Positions 1 to 6,536 of a stretch of DNA of 8,551 bases are shown piece after piece; the first letter of the stretch is position 1; every line of letters starts with the position of its first letter. Source of the DNA: an uncultured Ruminococcus sp. (GTDB lineage: Bacteria > Bacillota > Clostridia > Oscillospirales > Ruminococcaceae); NCBI GenBank assembly GCA_910577575.1, contig CAJTOG010000075.1:1-8551 (forward strand), written 5' to 3'. The translations under genes were made by a program, and so were the position numbers. The notes under the pieces were generated by a model that saw only the letters and a program-made list of their open reading frames with translations, was not told where the DNA came from and searched no databases.

Positions 1-285
1 GGAGTTGTCACCGCTGCTATGAAGAAATCCAAACACACTAACAGCGGAGGACTTTCCTCAAAGGCTGGCTGGTTCGGACTTGCGAAAAAGGTCTGCACCT
101 TGCTGCTGATTGCAGTCGCCGTGAGAATGGATATTCTGCTCGACACGACCTATATCCGTGATGCAGTCTGCATTGAACTGCTGTCAATCGTGGAAAATAC
201 ATCTTTGATGGGCATTCCGTACCCACCTGCAATCAAAAAAGCAATCGATGTTTTGCAGACCAAAGTCGGCAGAATTGAAGAATAA
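1..285 (+). CDS. Phage holin, Phage_holin_4_1 (toxin secretion/phage lysis holin) family, 5' end outside the window
   Basis: This is the C-terminal part of a small membrane protein that permeabilises the inner membrane so that the endolysin encoded next can reach the cell wall. The frame is open from base 1 (GVVTAAMKK...), so the ATG at 19 is probably an internal methionine and the true start lies upstream. Family signatures visible are a glycine/serine-rich turn, AGWFGLAKK, the hydrophobic stretch CTLLLIAVAV, YIRDAVCI and ELLSIVENTSLMGIPYP, then a charged C-terminus (TKVGRIEE). Relatives usually carry about five more residues between RDAVC and the ELLSIVEN block (a segment like FYIAN), so a short in-frame gap near base 174/175 is possible. 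The gene lies 35 bp upstream of the amidase gene, which is the usual holin-endolysin order. Family assignment is from remembered family patterns, not from a search. Confidence 0.85.
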   Translation, partial: GVVTAAMKKSKHTNSGGLSSKAGWFGLAKKVCTLLLIAVAVRMDILLDTTYIRDAVCIELLSIVENTSLMGIPYPPAIKKAIDVLQTKVGRIEE

Positions 286-320
286 ACAAATCCTGAAAAT
301 AATGAAAAGGAGAACTGATT

Positions 321-1235
321 ATGGCAATCTTAAAACCTGATAAAACAACGAATTTTGGCGGTGTGACCGTCAATGAATACTTGCTCACAAAGCACAATCC
401 GAATCATATTGCAATGCCCTCCGCTTCTATGGAGGGCAAAATTATTGGCGTGACTATTCACAACACCGATTGGATTTCCACAGCAAGCGGAACAACTCCT
501 GCGGAGCAGTATACGAGAGCCACTGTCAATGGAAATATGAACGATGTCAGAGTTCACTACTATGTTGACAACACCTGTGCATGGCAGAACCTTCCACTGA
601 ATCTTTCTGGATGGCACGCCGCTGACGGCAGTGGTAACGGCAATCGCAGAACGATTGCGATCGAGTGTACCATGAGTTCTGCTTACAATTCCAAAGACCA
701 GAAATCAGAGGATAACGCTGCGAGATTGGCGGCCGCATTGCTGAAAAAGTACAATCTCAGCATCGACCATCTCTACACCTATACCCATTGGCTGAATGTC
801 CGTGACGGCAAATCCGGCACTGTGGACTATCTGAATACTGCGAGAAATTCGTATAAAATGTGTCCGCTGTATATTCTTCCGCACTGGTCTGCTTTTAAGG
901 CAAAGGTGCAGTCTTACATGAATACAGGAATATCCACAACTCCAACTCCAACCACTACACAGCTTTACCGTGTCCGCAAAAGCTGGAGTGATGCAAAATC
1001 GCAGATAGGTGCGTTTTCTTCTCTGGAGAATGCGAAAAATGCCTGCAAATCTGGATATTCTGTGTTTGATGGAAACGGCAATGTTCTCTATCCTGTAAAG
1101 AAGTCCATTGATGAAATCGCTCGTGAGGTTATTCAGGGTAAGTGGGGCAATGGTACTGACCGTAAAAACAGGCTCACAAATGCAGGATATGATTATTCCG
1201 CTGTGCAGAAACGTGTAAATGAACTGATGAAATAA
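321..1235 (+). CDS. Phage endolysin: N-acetylmuramoyl-L-alanine amidase (Amidase_2) with C-terminal Cpl-7-type wall-binding domain
   Basis: This 304-residue lysin cuts the bond between N-acetylmuramate and L-alanine in peptidoglycan. The amidase domain covers about residues 35-195. The likely zinc ligands are His47 (in IHNTD), His156 (in YTHW) and Cys181 (in KMCP). GWHAADGSGNGNRRTIAIE is the central strand region typical of phage amidases of this kind. A Thr/Pro-rich linker (about 200-213) leads to a small SPOR-like segment (about 214-260; LYRVRKSW, QIGAFSSLENAK). The last about 43 residues (IDEIAREVIQGKWGNG to RVNELMK) match the CW_7/Cpl-7 wall-binding repeat. There is no signal peptide, so release depends on the holin just upstream. 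The ATG is preceded by AAAGGAGA (306-313) at good spacing. The gene looks intact. Confidence 0.93.
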   Translation: MAILKPDKTTNFGGVTVNEYLLTKHNPNHIAMPSASMEGKIIGVTIHNTDWISTASGTTPAEQYTRATVNGNMNDVRVHYYVDNTCAWQNLPLNLSGWHAADGSGNGNRRTIAIECTMSSAYNSKDQKSEDNAARLAAALLKKYNLSIDHLYTYTHWLNVRDGKSGTVDYLNTARNSYKMCPLYILPHWSAFKAKVQSYMNTGISTTPTPTTTQLYRVRKSWSDAKSQIGAFSSLENAKNACKSGYSVFDGNGNVLYPVKKSIDEIAREVIQGKWGNGTDRKNRLTNAGYDYSAVQKRVNELMK

Positions 1236-1244
1236 ATTTTATAG

Positions 1245-1277
1245 ACGGCTGTCGATAATATTTCGGCAGCCGTTTTC
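1245..1277 (+). terminator. Rho-independent terminator after the lysis genes
   Basis: The arms ACGGCTGTCGA (1245-1255) and TCGGCAGCCGT (1263-1273) form an 11-bp stem with one G-T wobble and a 7-nt loop, followed by a short T run. It starts 9 bp after the endolysin stop and ends only about 17 bp before the next start codon. This leaves no room for a separate promoter between the two genes. The downstream cassette must rely on read-through or on a promoter inside the endolysin gene. Confidence 0.8.
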
Positions 1278-1294
1278 ATTTGGAGGCAATATAT

Positions 1295-1720
1295 ATGGAT
1301 GCAAAACAAAAAGAAGAAATCGCTCATCTTCGTATACAGGGCATGACATATGAACAGGTGACAAAACAGCTTCAATTATCGGTAAATACCGTAAAATCAT
1401 ACTGTCAAAGAAATCAGTTAGGTGGACGAAAATCAACTGTTTCTAATAAGCATTTCTGTAAGCAGTGTGGGGTTGAAGTAAAACAGATTCTACATCGCAA
1501 GCTGAAAAAATTCTGTTCTGATAAATGCCGTATGAAATGGTGGAATAAGCACCCTGAAAAGCTGCATAGAAAATCCGGGCAGAGCATTGTTTGCCCGATA
1601 TGCGAAAATATCTTTTTTGCTTACGTGTCCGCAAATCGTAAATATTGCTCCCGTGAATGCTATGGAAAATCGAAGTCGGAGGTATCACTGTGCAGAAAGA
1701 AAAATATCGCAGTATTATGA
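1295..1720 (+). CDS. Small HTH / double zinc-finger protein of the serine-recombinase cassette (often annotated sigma-70-like or HTH protein)
   Basis: This 141-residue protein begins with a helix-turn-helix of the sigma region 4/RNA polymerase type (about residues 5-40; EEIAHLRIQGMTYEQV, LSVNTVKSYCQRN). Two cysteine-rich modules follow: FCKQC with FCSDKC, and VCPIC with YCSREC. Each has four cysteines that could hold one zinc. Proteins with this layout commonly sit directly upstream of tandem large serine recombinases in Clostridia prophages and conjugative elements. Their role is not established; DNA binding or regulation of recombination is inference. The start chosen is the ATG at 1295, with GGAGG at 1282-1286 at suitable spacing. 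A TTG at 1280 in frame overlaps that ribosome site and is rejected. The 3' end overlaps the next gene by 31 bp, suggesting translational coupling. It appears intact, unlike the recombinases after it. Confidence 0.8.
   Translation: MDAKQKEEIAHLRIQGMTYEQVTKQLQLSVNTVKSYCQRNQLGGRKSTVSNKHFCKQCGVEVKQILHRKLKKFCSDKCRMKWWNKHPEKLHRKSGQSIVCPICENIFFAYVSANRKYCSRECYGKSKSEVSLCRKKNIAVL
1678..1682 (+). promoter_or_regulatory. Ribosome binding site that fixes a GTG start at 1690
   Basis: GGAGG lies seven bases before GTG (1690-1692), inside the 3' end of the HTH/zinc-finger gene. This is a better initiation region than the upstream in-frame ATG at 1657, which has no such site. It appears to be the original start of a small ORF now fused to the first recombinase. 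Confidence 0.7.
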
Positions 1721-2796
1721 TGTATAAAATGATGACTGGTATTCTGGAAAATCTGATTATCACAAAGTCGATTTCAAGATTTGCAAGAAATACGGTCACA
1801 TTGCTTGAAACAGTGCGTGAACTGAAAGATTTAGGTGTTGACATATGGTTTGAGGAACAGAATATTCACAGTCTTTCTTCCGATGGAGAGCTAATGCTAT
1901 CTATTCTTGCCAGCTATGCACAGGAGGAGAGTTACTCTGCCAGTGAGAATAAAAAGTGGCAGATTCGCAGGGATTTTGAACAAGGGAAAATCGGTGGGAT
2001 CGTTATGCTTGGATATCGCAGAATAGCAGACGGCAGTTTGGAAATTATTCCGGAGGAAGCCGAAATTGTGAAAATGATTTTTGCTGATTATCTCAATGGT
2101 ATGGGAAAACTTGCGATTGCGAATCAACTGAATGAGCAAGGAATTCTGACTAAGAACGGCAATCAGTGGAGTCCGGAAAGTGTGATGCGTATTCTGAGAA
2201 ATGAAAAATATGCAGGTACGATGATTTTGCAGAAATTCTATTCCGAAAATCACATTACCAAGCGAAAGATGACAAATGAGGGGCAATTGCAGAAATACAT
2301 TATTGATGAATCTCATCCGGCAATTATTGAAAGACATATTTTTGAGGCTGTTCAGAAACGTTTGCAGAAGCAGAAAGAGCAATTTTCCACAATAAGACCA
2401 ACTACATCTGTCTATCCGTTCACAGGAAAGATTCAGTGCCAATGCTGCGGAAAAAATTATCGCAGAAAAACAACAGCTACAGGTGTCGTCTGGATCTGTG
2501 CTACATACAACACAAAGGGAAAGAAATACTGTCCTACAGCAAAACAAATCCCCGAAAATACGTTGATTTCTGTATGTTTTGAAGTGCTTGATATTTCTGA
2601 ATTTGATGCAGATATTTTTGAAAATCAAATTGAAAAAATCCTTGTTCCTGCACCGAATGAACTGACTTTTATTTTCACTGACGGACGTGAAATTTCGGCA
2701 AACTGGAAAGACCGTTCACGTTCCGAAAGCTGGACAGATGAAATGCGTAAAAAAGTAGGTGAAAGGAGCAGAAAATCATGTCCGAAAGAGCAGTAA
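1690..2796 (+). pseudogene. Large serine recombinase A, N-terminally deleted and fused in frame to the start of a small SHOCT-like ORF
   Basis: Intact members excise and integrate mobile DNA through an N-terminal serine resolvase domain. This 368-residue open frame begins with a segment (residues 1 to about 20; QKEKYRSIMMYK, TGILEN) resembling the start of the small SHOCT-type ORF usually found between the HTH protein and the first recombinase. At about residue 22 it jumps to the middle of a resolvase domain (LIITKSISRFARNTV). The recombinase N-terminus, including the Y-x-R-x-S block with the catalytic serine, is absent. The rest is well preserved: the end of the catalytic domain (GELMLSILASYAQEES), the recombinase domain (about 110-230), a zinc ribbon (CQCCGKNYRR with later Cys residues) and the C-terminal region (FTDGREISANW). 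It probably still makes a protein able to fold its DNA-binding part, but not to cut DNA. It overlaps the next gene by 19 bp. Confidence 0.8.
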
Positions 2797-4224
2797 GAAT
2801 CATTCCTCCAACCATGAATATGGTGACGCATTTGCTGAAAACAAGTACCAGAAAACGCAGAGTAGCAGCTTACTTCTTACGAAGCACAGGTCAGTTATTA
2901 TACTGATTACATCAACAAACGTAGCGATTGGGAGTTCGTTTTGGTCTACGCTGATGAAGGGGTGAGCGGTTGTAATACCGCTAAACGTGAAGGCTTTAAT
3001 CGCATGATAAAAGACGCTCTGGACGGGAAAATTGATCTTATCGTGACCAAGAGCGTGAGTCGTTTTGCACGAAATACCGTGGATTCCCTTACAACTGTCC
3101 GTAAGCTGAAGGAAAATGGGATAGAGGTTTACTTTGAGAAGGAGAATATTTACACGCTGGATTCCAAGGGAGAATTGCTCATAACGATAATGTCGAGTTT
3201 AGCTCAGGAAGAATCCCGTTCAATATCAGAAAACGTTACATGGGGACAGAGAAAACGTTTTGCTGACAGTAAAGTATCGTTGCCTTACAAACATTTTCTT
3301 GGATACAAAAGAGGGGAGGACGGCTTACCTGAAATTGTACCGGAGCAAGCTGAGATCATAAGGCTGATTTACCGCAGTTTTATAAATGGCATGACGCCAT
3401 ATAGGATAGCAAAAATAAAAGGGAATTCCAACACCTGCAAGAAAAATAAAATGGCAGTCATCTACCATTGAAAGCATTCTGACCAACGAAAAATATAAAG
3501 GTTCGGTACTGCTGCAAAAGCAGTTTACAGTAGATTTTCTTACCAAGAAAAGAAGAATCAACGAAGGTGAGATACCGCAGTATTATATCGAACAAATTCA
3601 TGATGCGATTATTTCACCGGATGAATTTGAACTGGTTCAGACAGAAATCCTGTGCAGAAAATCTCTGGGAAAGCAGTACAACAGCAAAAGTATTTTTGCA
3701 GCAAGGATTGTATGCGGTGACTGTGTAAACTTTTATGGTTCAAAGGTGTGGCATTCGACCAGTAAGTATCTAAGATTGATTTGGCAGTGCAATCATAAAT
3801 TTAATGGAGTGTGCAAGTGTAACACACCGTACTTGTATGAAGATAATATCAAGGAAAAAATCCTTTCTGCTTGTAATCAGCTGTTTAAAAATCGTGATGA
3901 AATTCTTGAAAATTGTCGGATGATGCAGAATCTGTTGACGGATTGTACTGAAATAGATGAAAAACAGCAAGTCGTTTTGCAGGAGATGGAGGTAGTTTCG
4001 GAACTGACTAGAAAATACATTACGGAAAACAGCCAAACTGCTCAGAATCAGGATGAATACAATGCTCACTATAACGCATTGGTGGACTGGTATGAGAAAC
4101 TGCAAAAGAACTGCTGATAGAGTTCGATGAACAACTTTGGATCGCAGCAGTCGATAAAGTTACTGTTTTTCATGACGGCAGATTGGTATTCTCTTTCAAT
4201 GGTGAGACGGAGATTGAAGTATAA
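2778..4224 (+). pseudogene. Large serine recombinase B, disrupted by three frame-changing deletions
   Basis: The original start is ATG 2778, with AAAGGAGC upstream; the N-terminus reads MSERAVRIIPPT to RKRRVAAY. The frame then breaks at 2866-2877 and runs to a stop at about 2906. The homologous reading resumes in another frame with YEAQVSYYTDYINKRSDWEF and continues through YADEGVSG, LIVTKSVSRFARNTV, GELLITIMSSLAQEESRS and ENVTWGQRKRFAD to about 3414. A second small deletion shifts the frame at 3412-3424 (IAK to GIPTP). The third reading covers the recombinase domain, the zinc ribbon (CGDC, then WQCNHKF and CNTP) and the start of the coiled coil. A third break near 4106-4110 drops about 30 family residues before LLIEFDEQLW, KVTVFHDGRLVFSF and the stop at 4222-4224. 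The catalytic-serine segment (ARVSTDSEEQ-like) is gone. It cannot produce an active recombinase without multiple corrections. Confidence 0.9.
2866..2873 (+). other. Deletion scar at a short direct repeat in recombinase B
   Basis: CAGCTTAC here can be read in two ways. It is the end of GCA GCT TAC (Ala-Ala-Tyr, the block before the catalytic serine). With the following TTCT TAC GAA it is also the remains of CAG CTT ACT TCT TAC GAA (Gln-Leu-Thr-Ser-Tyr-Glu), which is what family members encode about ten residues later. A single deletion between two such 8-bp copies would remove about 32 bp, including the serine codon, and would give exactly the frame change seen. The lost copy is inferred, not observed. 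Confidence 0.65.
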
Positions 4225-4235
4225 GCAACTAAGTT

Positions 4236-4270
4236 AAAAACCAGTTGTAGATTTTCTACGGCTGGTTTTT
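4236..4270. terminator. Strong hairpin terminator between convergent genes, probably bidirectional
   Basis: The arms AAAAACCAG (4236-4244) and CTGGTTTTT (4262-4270) pair perfectly. The inside extends through two T-G wobbles and GTAGA/TCTAC to a 3-nt loop, giving about 16 bp in all. A/T runs at both ends let it work on either strand. It lies 11 bp after the recombinase B stop and 7 bp beyond the stop of the minus-strand regulator, so it would end both transcripts. It also marks the apparent boundary between the phage part and the sugar operon. Confidence 0.85.
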
Positions 4271-4277
4271 ATGCGAT

Positions 4278-5126
4278 TTAAATAAGTTTCAATCTTTCCT
4301 GCTTTGGAGTAATGCCTTTCCATTTTTTATACGTCCGTATAAAATGACTGCAATCAAAAAATCCTGTTTCCTGCGCAATAAAATTCAGGTCATAATCTGT
4401 ATGGAAAAGCAAGTCCTGTGCTTTATTTAATCGGATATAGGTGATATATTCTTTGCAGGAACGACCGTAATTTTCACGGAACAGTTTGGCAAAATGAGAA
4501 TAGCTCATGTGACACATTTCTGCAAGTTCATAAATCTCCAGCGGTTCTCCGGAATGTGTGTCAATATATTCGAGAATATGATAAAACGAAAAATCTGTAT
4601 CAGTGTGACTTTCTTTTGAGGTGACAATTTCTTTTTCAATTTTCCTTGCAAATTCAATTAGCAGCGTATAAATATCGGCTTGCACCTGCAATGAATAAAA
4701 ATCTTTTTTATCTGTATACTCTTGAATCGTATGGTCAATCAAAAAATCAATATAGGCTCTGTTCAATTGTTTTCCATCTATAATCATGCAGAAGTCGGTT
4801 TCCTGTGTTCTTCGAATAAAGATGTCATAGAATTTCGAGATATATGCCTGCGGAATATGTATCGTATGAATATCAAATTTCAATACGGCGTACTGGACTT
4901 CTGTATCCTGTGCTTCTGAAAATTCATGAAGCTGTAACGGATAAATATAACATAAATCTCCCTCTTGGAGCATCGCCTTTTTATTATTGCAGGTGATTGT
5001 GACAGACCCTTTTGTCATATAAATGATTTCACTGTAATAATGCCAGTGAAGCGGAGAACTAACGGAATCCGTATAAAAAATATCGTAAGGCTGTTTCAAA
5101 ATATCAATATATTCAAATAACTGCAT
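4278..5126 (-). CDS. AraC/XylS-family transcription regulator
   Basis: This 282-residue protein has an N-terminal cupin-like sensor domain (about 15-90; PLHWHYYSEIIYM, GSVTI, GDLCYIYPLQLHEF). The C-terminal domain holds two helix-turn-helix units (about 185-280). Key parts are IYELAEMCHMSYSHFAKLFRENYG, YIRLNKAQDLL, and the second unit LNFIAQETGFFDCSHFIRTYKKWKGITPKQ, the family's signature region. It is divergent from the mannan operon, which makes it the likely activator of that operon in response to an imported oligosaccharide; the inducer cannot be read from the sequence. The ATG (complement of 5124-5126) is preceded by GGGAGGGAA (complement of 5132-5140) at good spacing. The gene looks complete and ends just before the shared terminator. 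Confidence 0.93.
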   Translation of the reverse strand: MQLFEYIDILKQPYDIFYTDSVSSPLHWHYYSEIIYMTKGSVTITCNNKKAMLQEGDLCYIYPLQLHEFSEAQDTEVQYAVLKFDIHTIHIPQAYISKFYDIFIRRTQETDFCMIIDGKQLNRAYIDFLIDHTIQEYTDKKDFYSLQVQADIYTLLIEFARKIEKEIVTSKESHTDTDFSFYHILEYIDTHSGEPLEIYELAEMCHMSYSHFAKLFRENYGRSCKEYITYIRLNKAQDLLFHTDYDLNFIAQETGFFDCSHFIRTYKKWKGITPKQERLKLI

Positions 5127-5146
5127 TTAATTTCCCTCCCATTACT

Positions 5147-5175
5147 ATTGTACAACGATCAAGTGACAAAGTCAA
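5147..5175 (-). promoter_or_regulatory. Sigma-70-type promoter of the AraC-family regulator
   Basis: Read on the minus strand, TTGACT (complement of 5170-5175) and TACAAT (complement of 5147-5152) are separated by exactly 17 bp. The predicted transcript would start around 5140. Its leader would be only about 15 nt, with the GGGAGGG ribosome site almost at the 5' end. Confidence 0.75.
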
Positions 5176-5197
5176 GATGAAATAATAGATTTTTACA

Positions 5198-5227
5198 ATT
5201 TTTTCTTTTCTTTTTCATAGAAAAAAT
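5198..5227. repeat. AT-rich inverted repeats upstream of the mannan operon -10 box, possible operator
   Basis: ATTTTTTC (5198-5205) is matched by GAAAAAAT (5220-5227). A tighter palindrome, TTTTTC-ATA-GAAAAA, occupies 5211-5225. The latter sits where the -35 element would be expected for the -10 box at 5241. This is the place an AraC-type activator or another regulator could bind, but AT-rich tracts form such repeats by chance, so the role is speculative. Confidence 0.3.
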
Positions 5228-5240
5228 GAGATAGGAAATA

Positions 5241-5246
5241 TATAAT
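5241..5246 (+). promoter_or_regulatory. Candidate -10 element of the mannan operon promoter
   Basis: A perfect TATAAT lies about 94 bp before the epimerase start. At 16-18 bp upstream I see no TTGACA-like -35 (only TAGAAA/ATAGAA) and there is no extended -10 TG, so the promoter probably needs an activator. The octamer ATAATAGA overlaps this box (5242-5249) and also occurs at 5182-5189, 60 bp upstream; the second copy could be chance or part of a regulator site. The predicted leader is about 87 nt. It holds only a small AGCCGGCT palindrome and no riboswitch or attenuator that I recognise. Confidence 0.5.
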
Positions 5247-5339
5247 AGAATTATCGAAAGCAAATATGACGTTTGATACAAAAAGAGCCGGCTTATTTTG
5301 TGGTCAGACTAAACCATACAGTGAAAGGATATTTTGATT

Positions 5340-6518
5340 ATGGAAGCAAGGGTATTTAAAGAACATCTGGAAAACAATCTGATTCCATTTTGGAATAGAA
5401 TGAAAGATAAGAAAAACGGCGGTTTCTATGGTTACGCAGACGCTAATGGAAATCCTGATGTCAAAAGCGTCAAAGGAGTGATTCTCAACAGCAGAATTTT
5501 ATGGTTTTATGCTTCTGCATATCAGCTTTTTCATAAACCTGAACTGCTTGAAATGGCAGACCACGCTTACAGATTCCTTGTAGACTTCTGCTTTGATTCC
5601 CAATATGGCGGCGTTTACTGGTCTGTCAATTATGACGGAACTGTATGCGATGATACAAAGCACACATACAATCAGGCATTTGCGATTTATGCATTGTCGG
5701 CATATTATCAGGCGAGCAAAAGAAAAGAGGCACTTAATCTTGCTTACGTTCTTTATCGTGTGATTGAGGAAAAGTGCAGGGACAGCAATGGTTATCTTGA
5801 AGCGTTCAAGCGTGACTTTACGCCATCGTCCAATGAAAAACTTTCCGAAAACGGTGTTCTTGCAGAACGCACCATGAACACACTCCTGCATGTTCTTGAG
5901 GCGTATTCTGAACTTTACAAGGCAGACCTGTTTTATGAAGTAGGCGATTCTATCCGCAGTATACTCCGTTTGTTTGAAAAGAAAATATACAACTCGGAAA
6001 AACAGATTTGTGATGTTTTCTTTGATTTGGATTATCACTCTTTGATCGACCTTGAATCCTTTGGACATGATATCGAAACATCATGGCTGATCGACCGTGG
6101 ATGCAGTGTTCTGGAAGATCAAGCGTATCAAAAGGAAATGCAGCCGCTGATCAATGGACTTGCAGAAGCTGTATACCGTAATGCCTTTGATAAATGTCAG
6201 AACGCTTTGAATAACGAGCGTGAAGGCGATCGCATTGACAGTCAGAAAATTTGGTGGGTTCAAGCGGAATCTGTCGTAGGATTCTACAACGCTTATCAGA
6301 AAAATCCGCAGAAAACAGAGTATTTGCACACGGCTGAAAAAATCTGGGAATTTATTCAGCATCATGTGATTGATTCCAGAAGCGGAGAATGGATAGAAAG
6401 TATTCCTGCTGATAGTTTGCCGGATTCCGGGCAGGCACTTGTGCATCCGTGGAAATGTCCCTATCATAATGGCAGAATGTGCATGGAAATGATACAGCGT
6501 TTATCACATGCCTCATGA
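5340..6518 (+). CDS. Cellobiose 2-epimerase (N-acylglucosamine 2-epimerase family)
   Basis: This 392-residue cytoplasmic enzyme interconverts glucose and mannose at the reducing end of beta-1,4-linked disaccharides (cellobiose with Glc-Man, mannobiose with Man-Glc; EC 5.1.3.11). The sequence follows the R. albus enzyme along its length: FWNRMKDKKNGGFYGY at the start, then GVILNSRILWFY, YGGVYWSV, KHTYNQAFAIYALSAYY, ESFGHDIETSWLID, ALNNERE, IWWVQAE and WKCPYHNGRMCMEM. The histidines expected in the active site are present at residues 184 (TLLHVLEAY), 243 (FGHD) and 376 (PYHNGR). There is no signal peptide. The ATG at 5340 has AAAGGA at 5324-5329; the in-frame TTG at 5334 is less likely. It is the first gene of the operon, 18 bp before the mannanase gene. 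Alternative family members (AGE, mannose isomerases) fit less well in motifs and context. Confidence 0.93.
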   Translation: MEARVFKEHLENNLIPFWNRMKDKKNGGFYGYADANGNPDVKSVKGVILNSRILWFYASAYQLFHKPELLEMADHAYRFLVDFCFDSQYGGVYWSVNYDGTVCDDTKHTYNQAFAIYALSAYYQASKRKEALNLAYVLYRVIEEKCRDSNGYLEAFKRDFTPSSNEKLSENGVLAERTMNTLLHVLEAYSELYKADLFYEVGDSIRSILRLFEKKIYNSEKQICDVFFDLDYHSLIDLESFGHDIETSWLIDRGCSVLEDQAYQKEMQPLINGLAEAVYRNAFDKCQNALNNEREGDRIDSQKIWWVQAESVVGFYNAYQKNPQKTEYLHTAEKIWEFIQHHVIDSRSGEWIESIPADSLPDSGQALVHPWKCPYHNGRMCMEMIQRLSHAS

Positions 6519-6536
6519 TTATAAGGAGGAATTAGT

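Noticed and set aside
19..285. A complete 88-residue holin starting at ATG 19
   Set aside because: The frame is open to base 1 and family members have an additional N-terminal membrane part, so the gene almost surely begins before the window.
1657..1689. ATG 1657 as the start of the recombinase A remnant
   Set aside because: It lies inside the HTH/zinc-finger gene without a ribosome site. GTG 1690 has GGAGG seven bases upstream and matches the start of the small fused ORF.
2759..2965. A 68-codon ORF across the first break of recombinase B
   Set aside because: It reads the wrong frame on both sides of the deletion scar and has no recognisable domain or ribosome site of its own.
2941..3471. 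A stand-alone short recombinase of 176 codons
   Set aside because: The homology continues upstream in the same frame (YEAQVSYYTD to WEFVLV) before this start, and downstream in another frame. It is one piece of the broken recombinase B.
3746..4117. A separate small gene of 123 codons
   Set aside because: Its product is the zinc-ribbon and coiled-coil part of recombinase B. Homologous reading continues upstream in the same frame from 3422 without a start codon, so it is a pseudogene fragment.
5253..5339. A riboswitch, attenuator or cre-type site in the operon leader
   Set aside because: Only a short AGCCGGCT palindrome and a weak GTGGT/ACCA match are present. There is no long stem with a T run and no good match to a catabolite-repression consensus.
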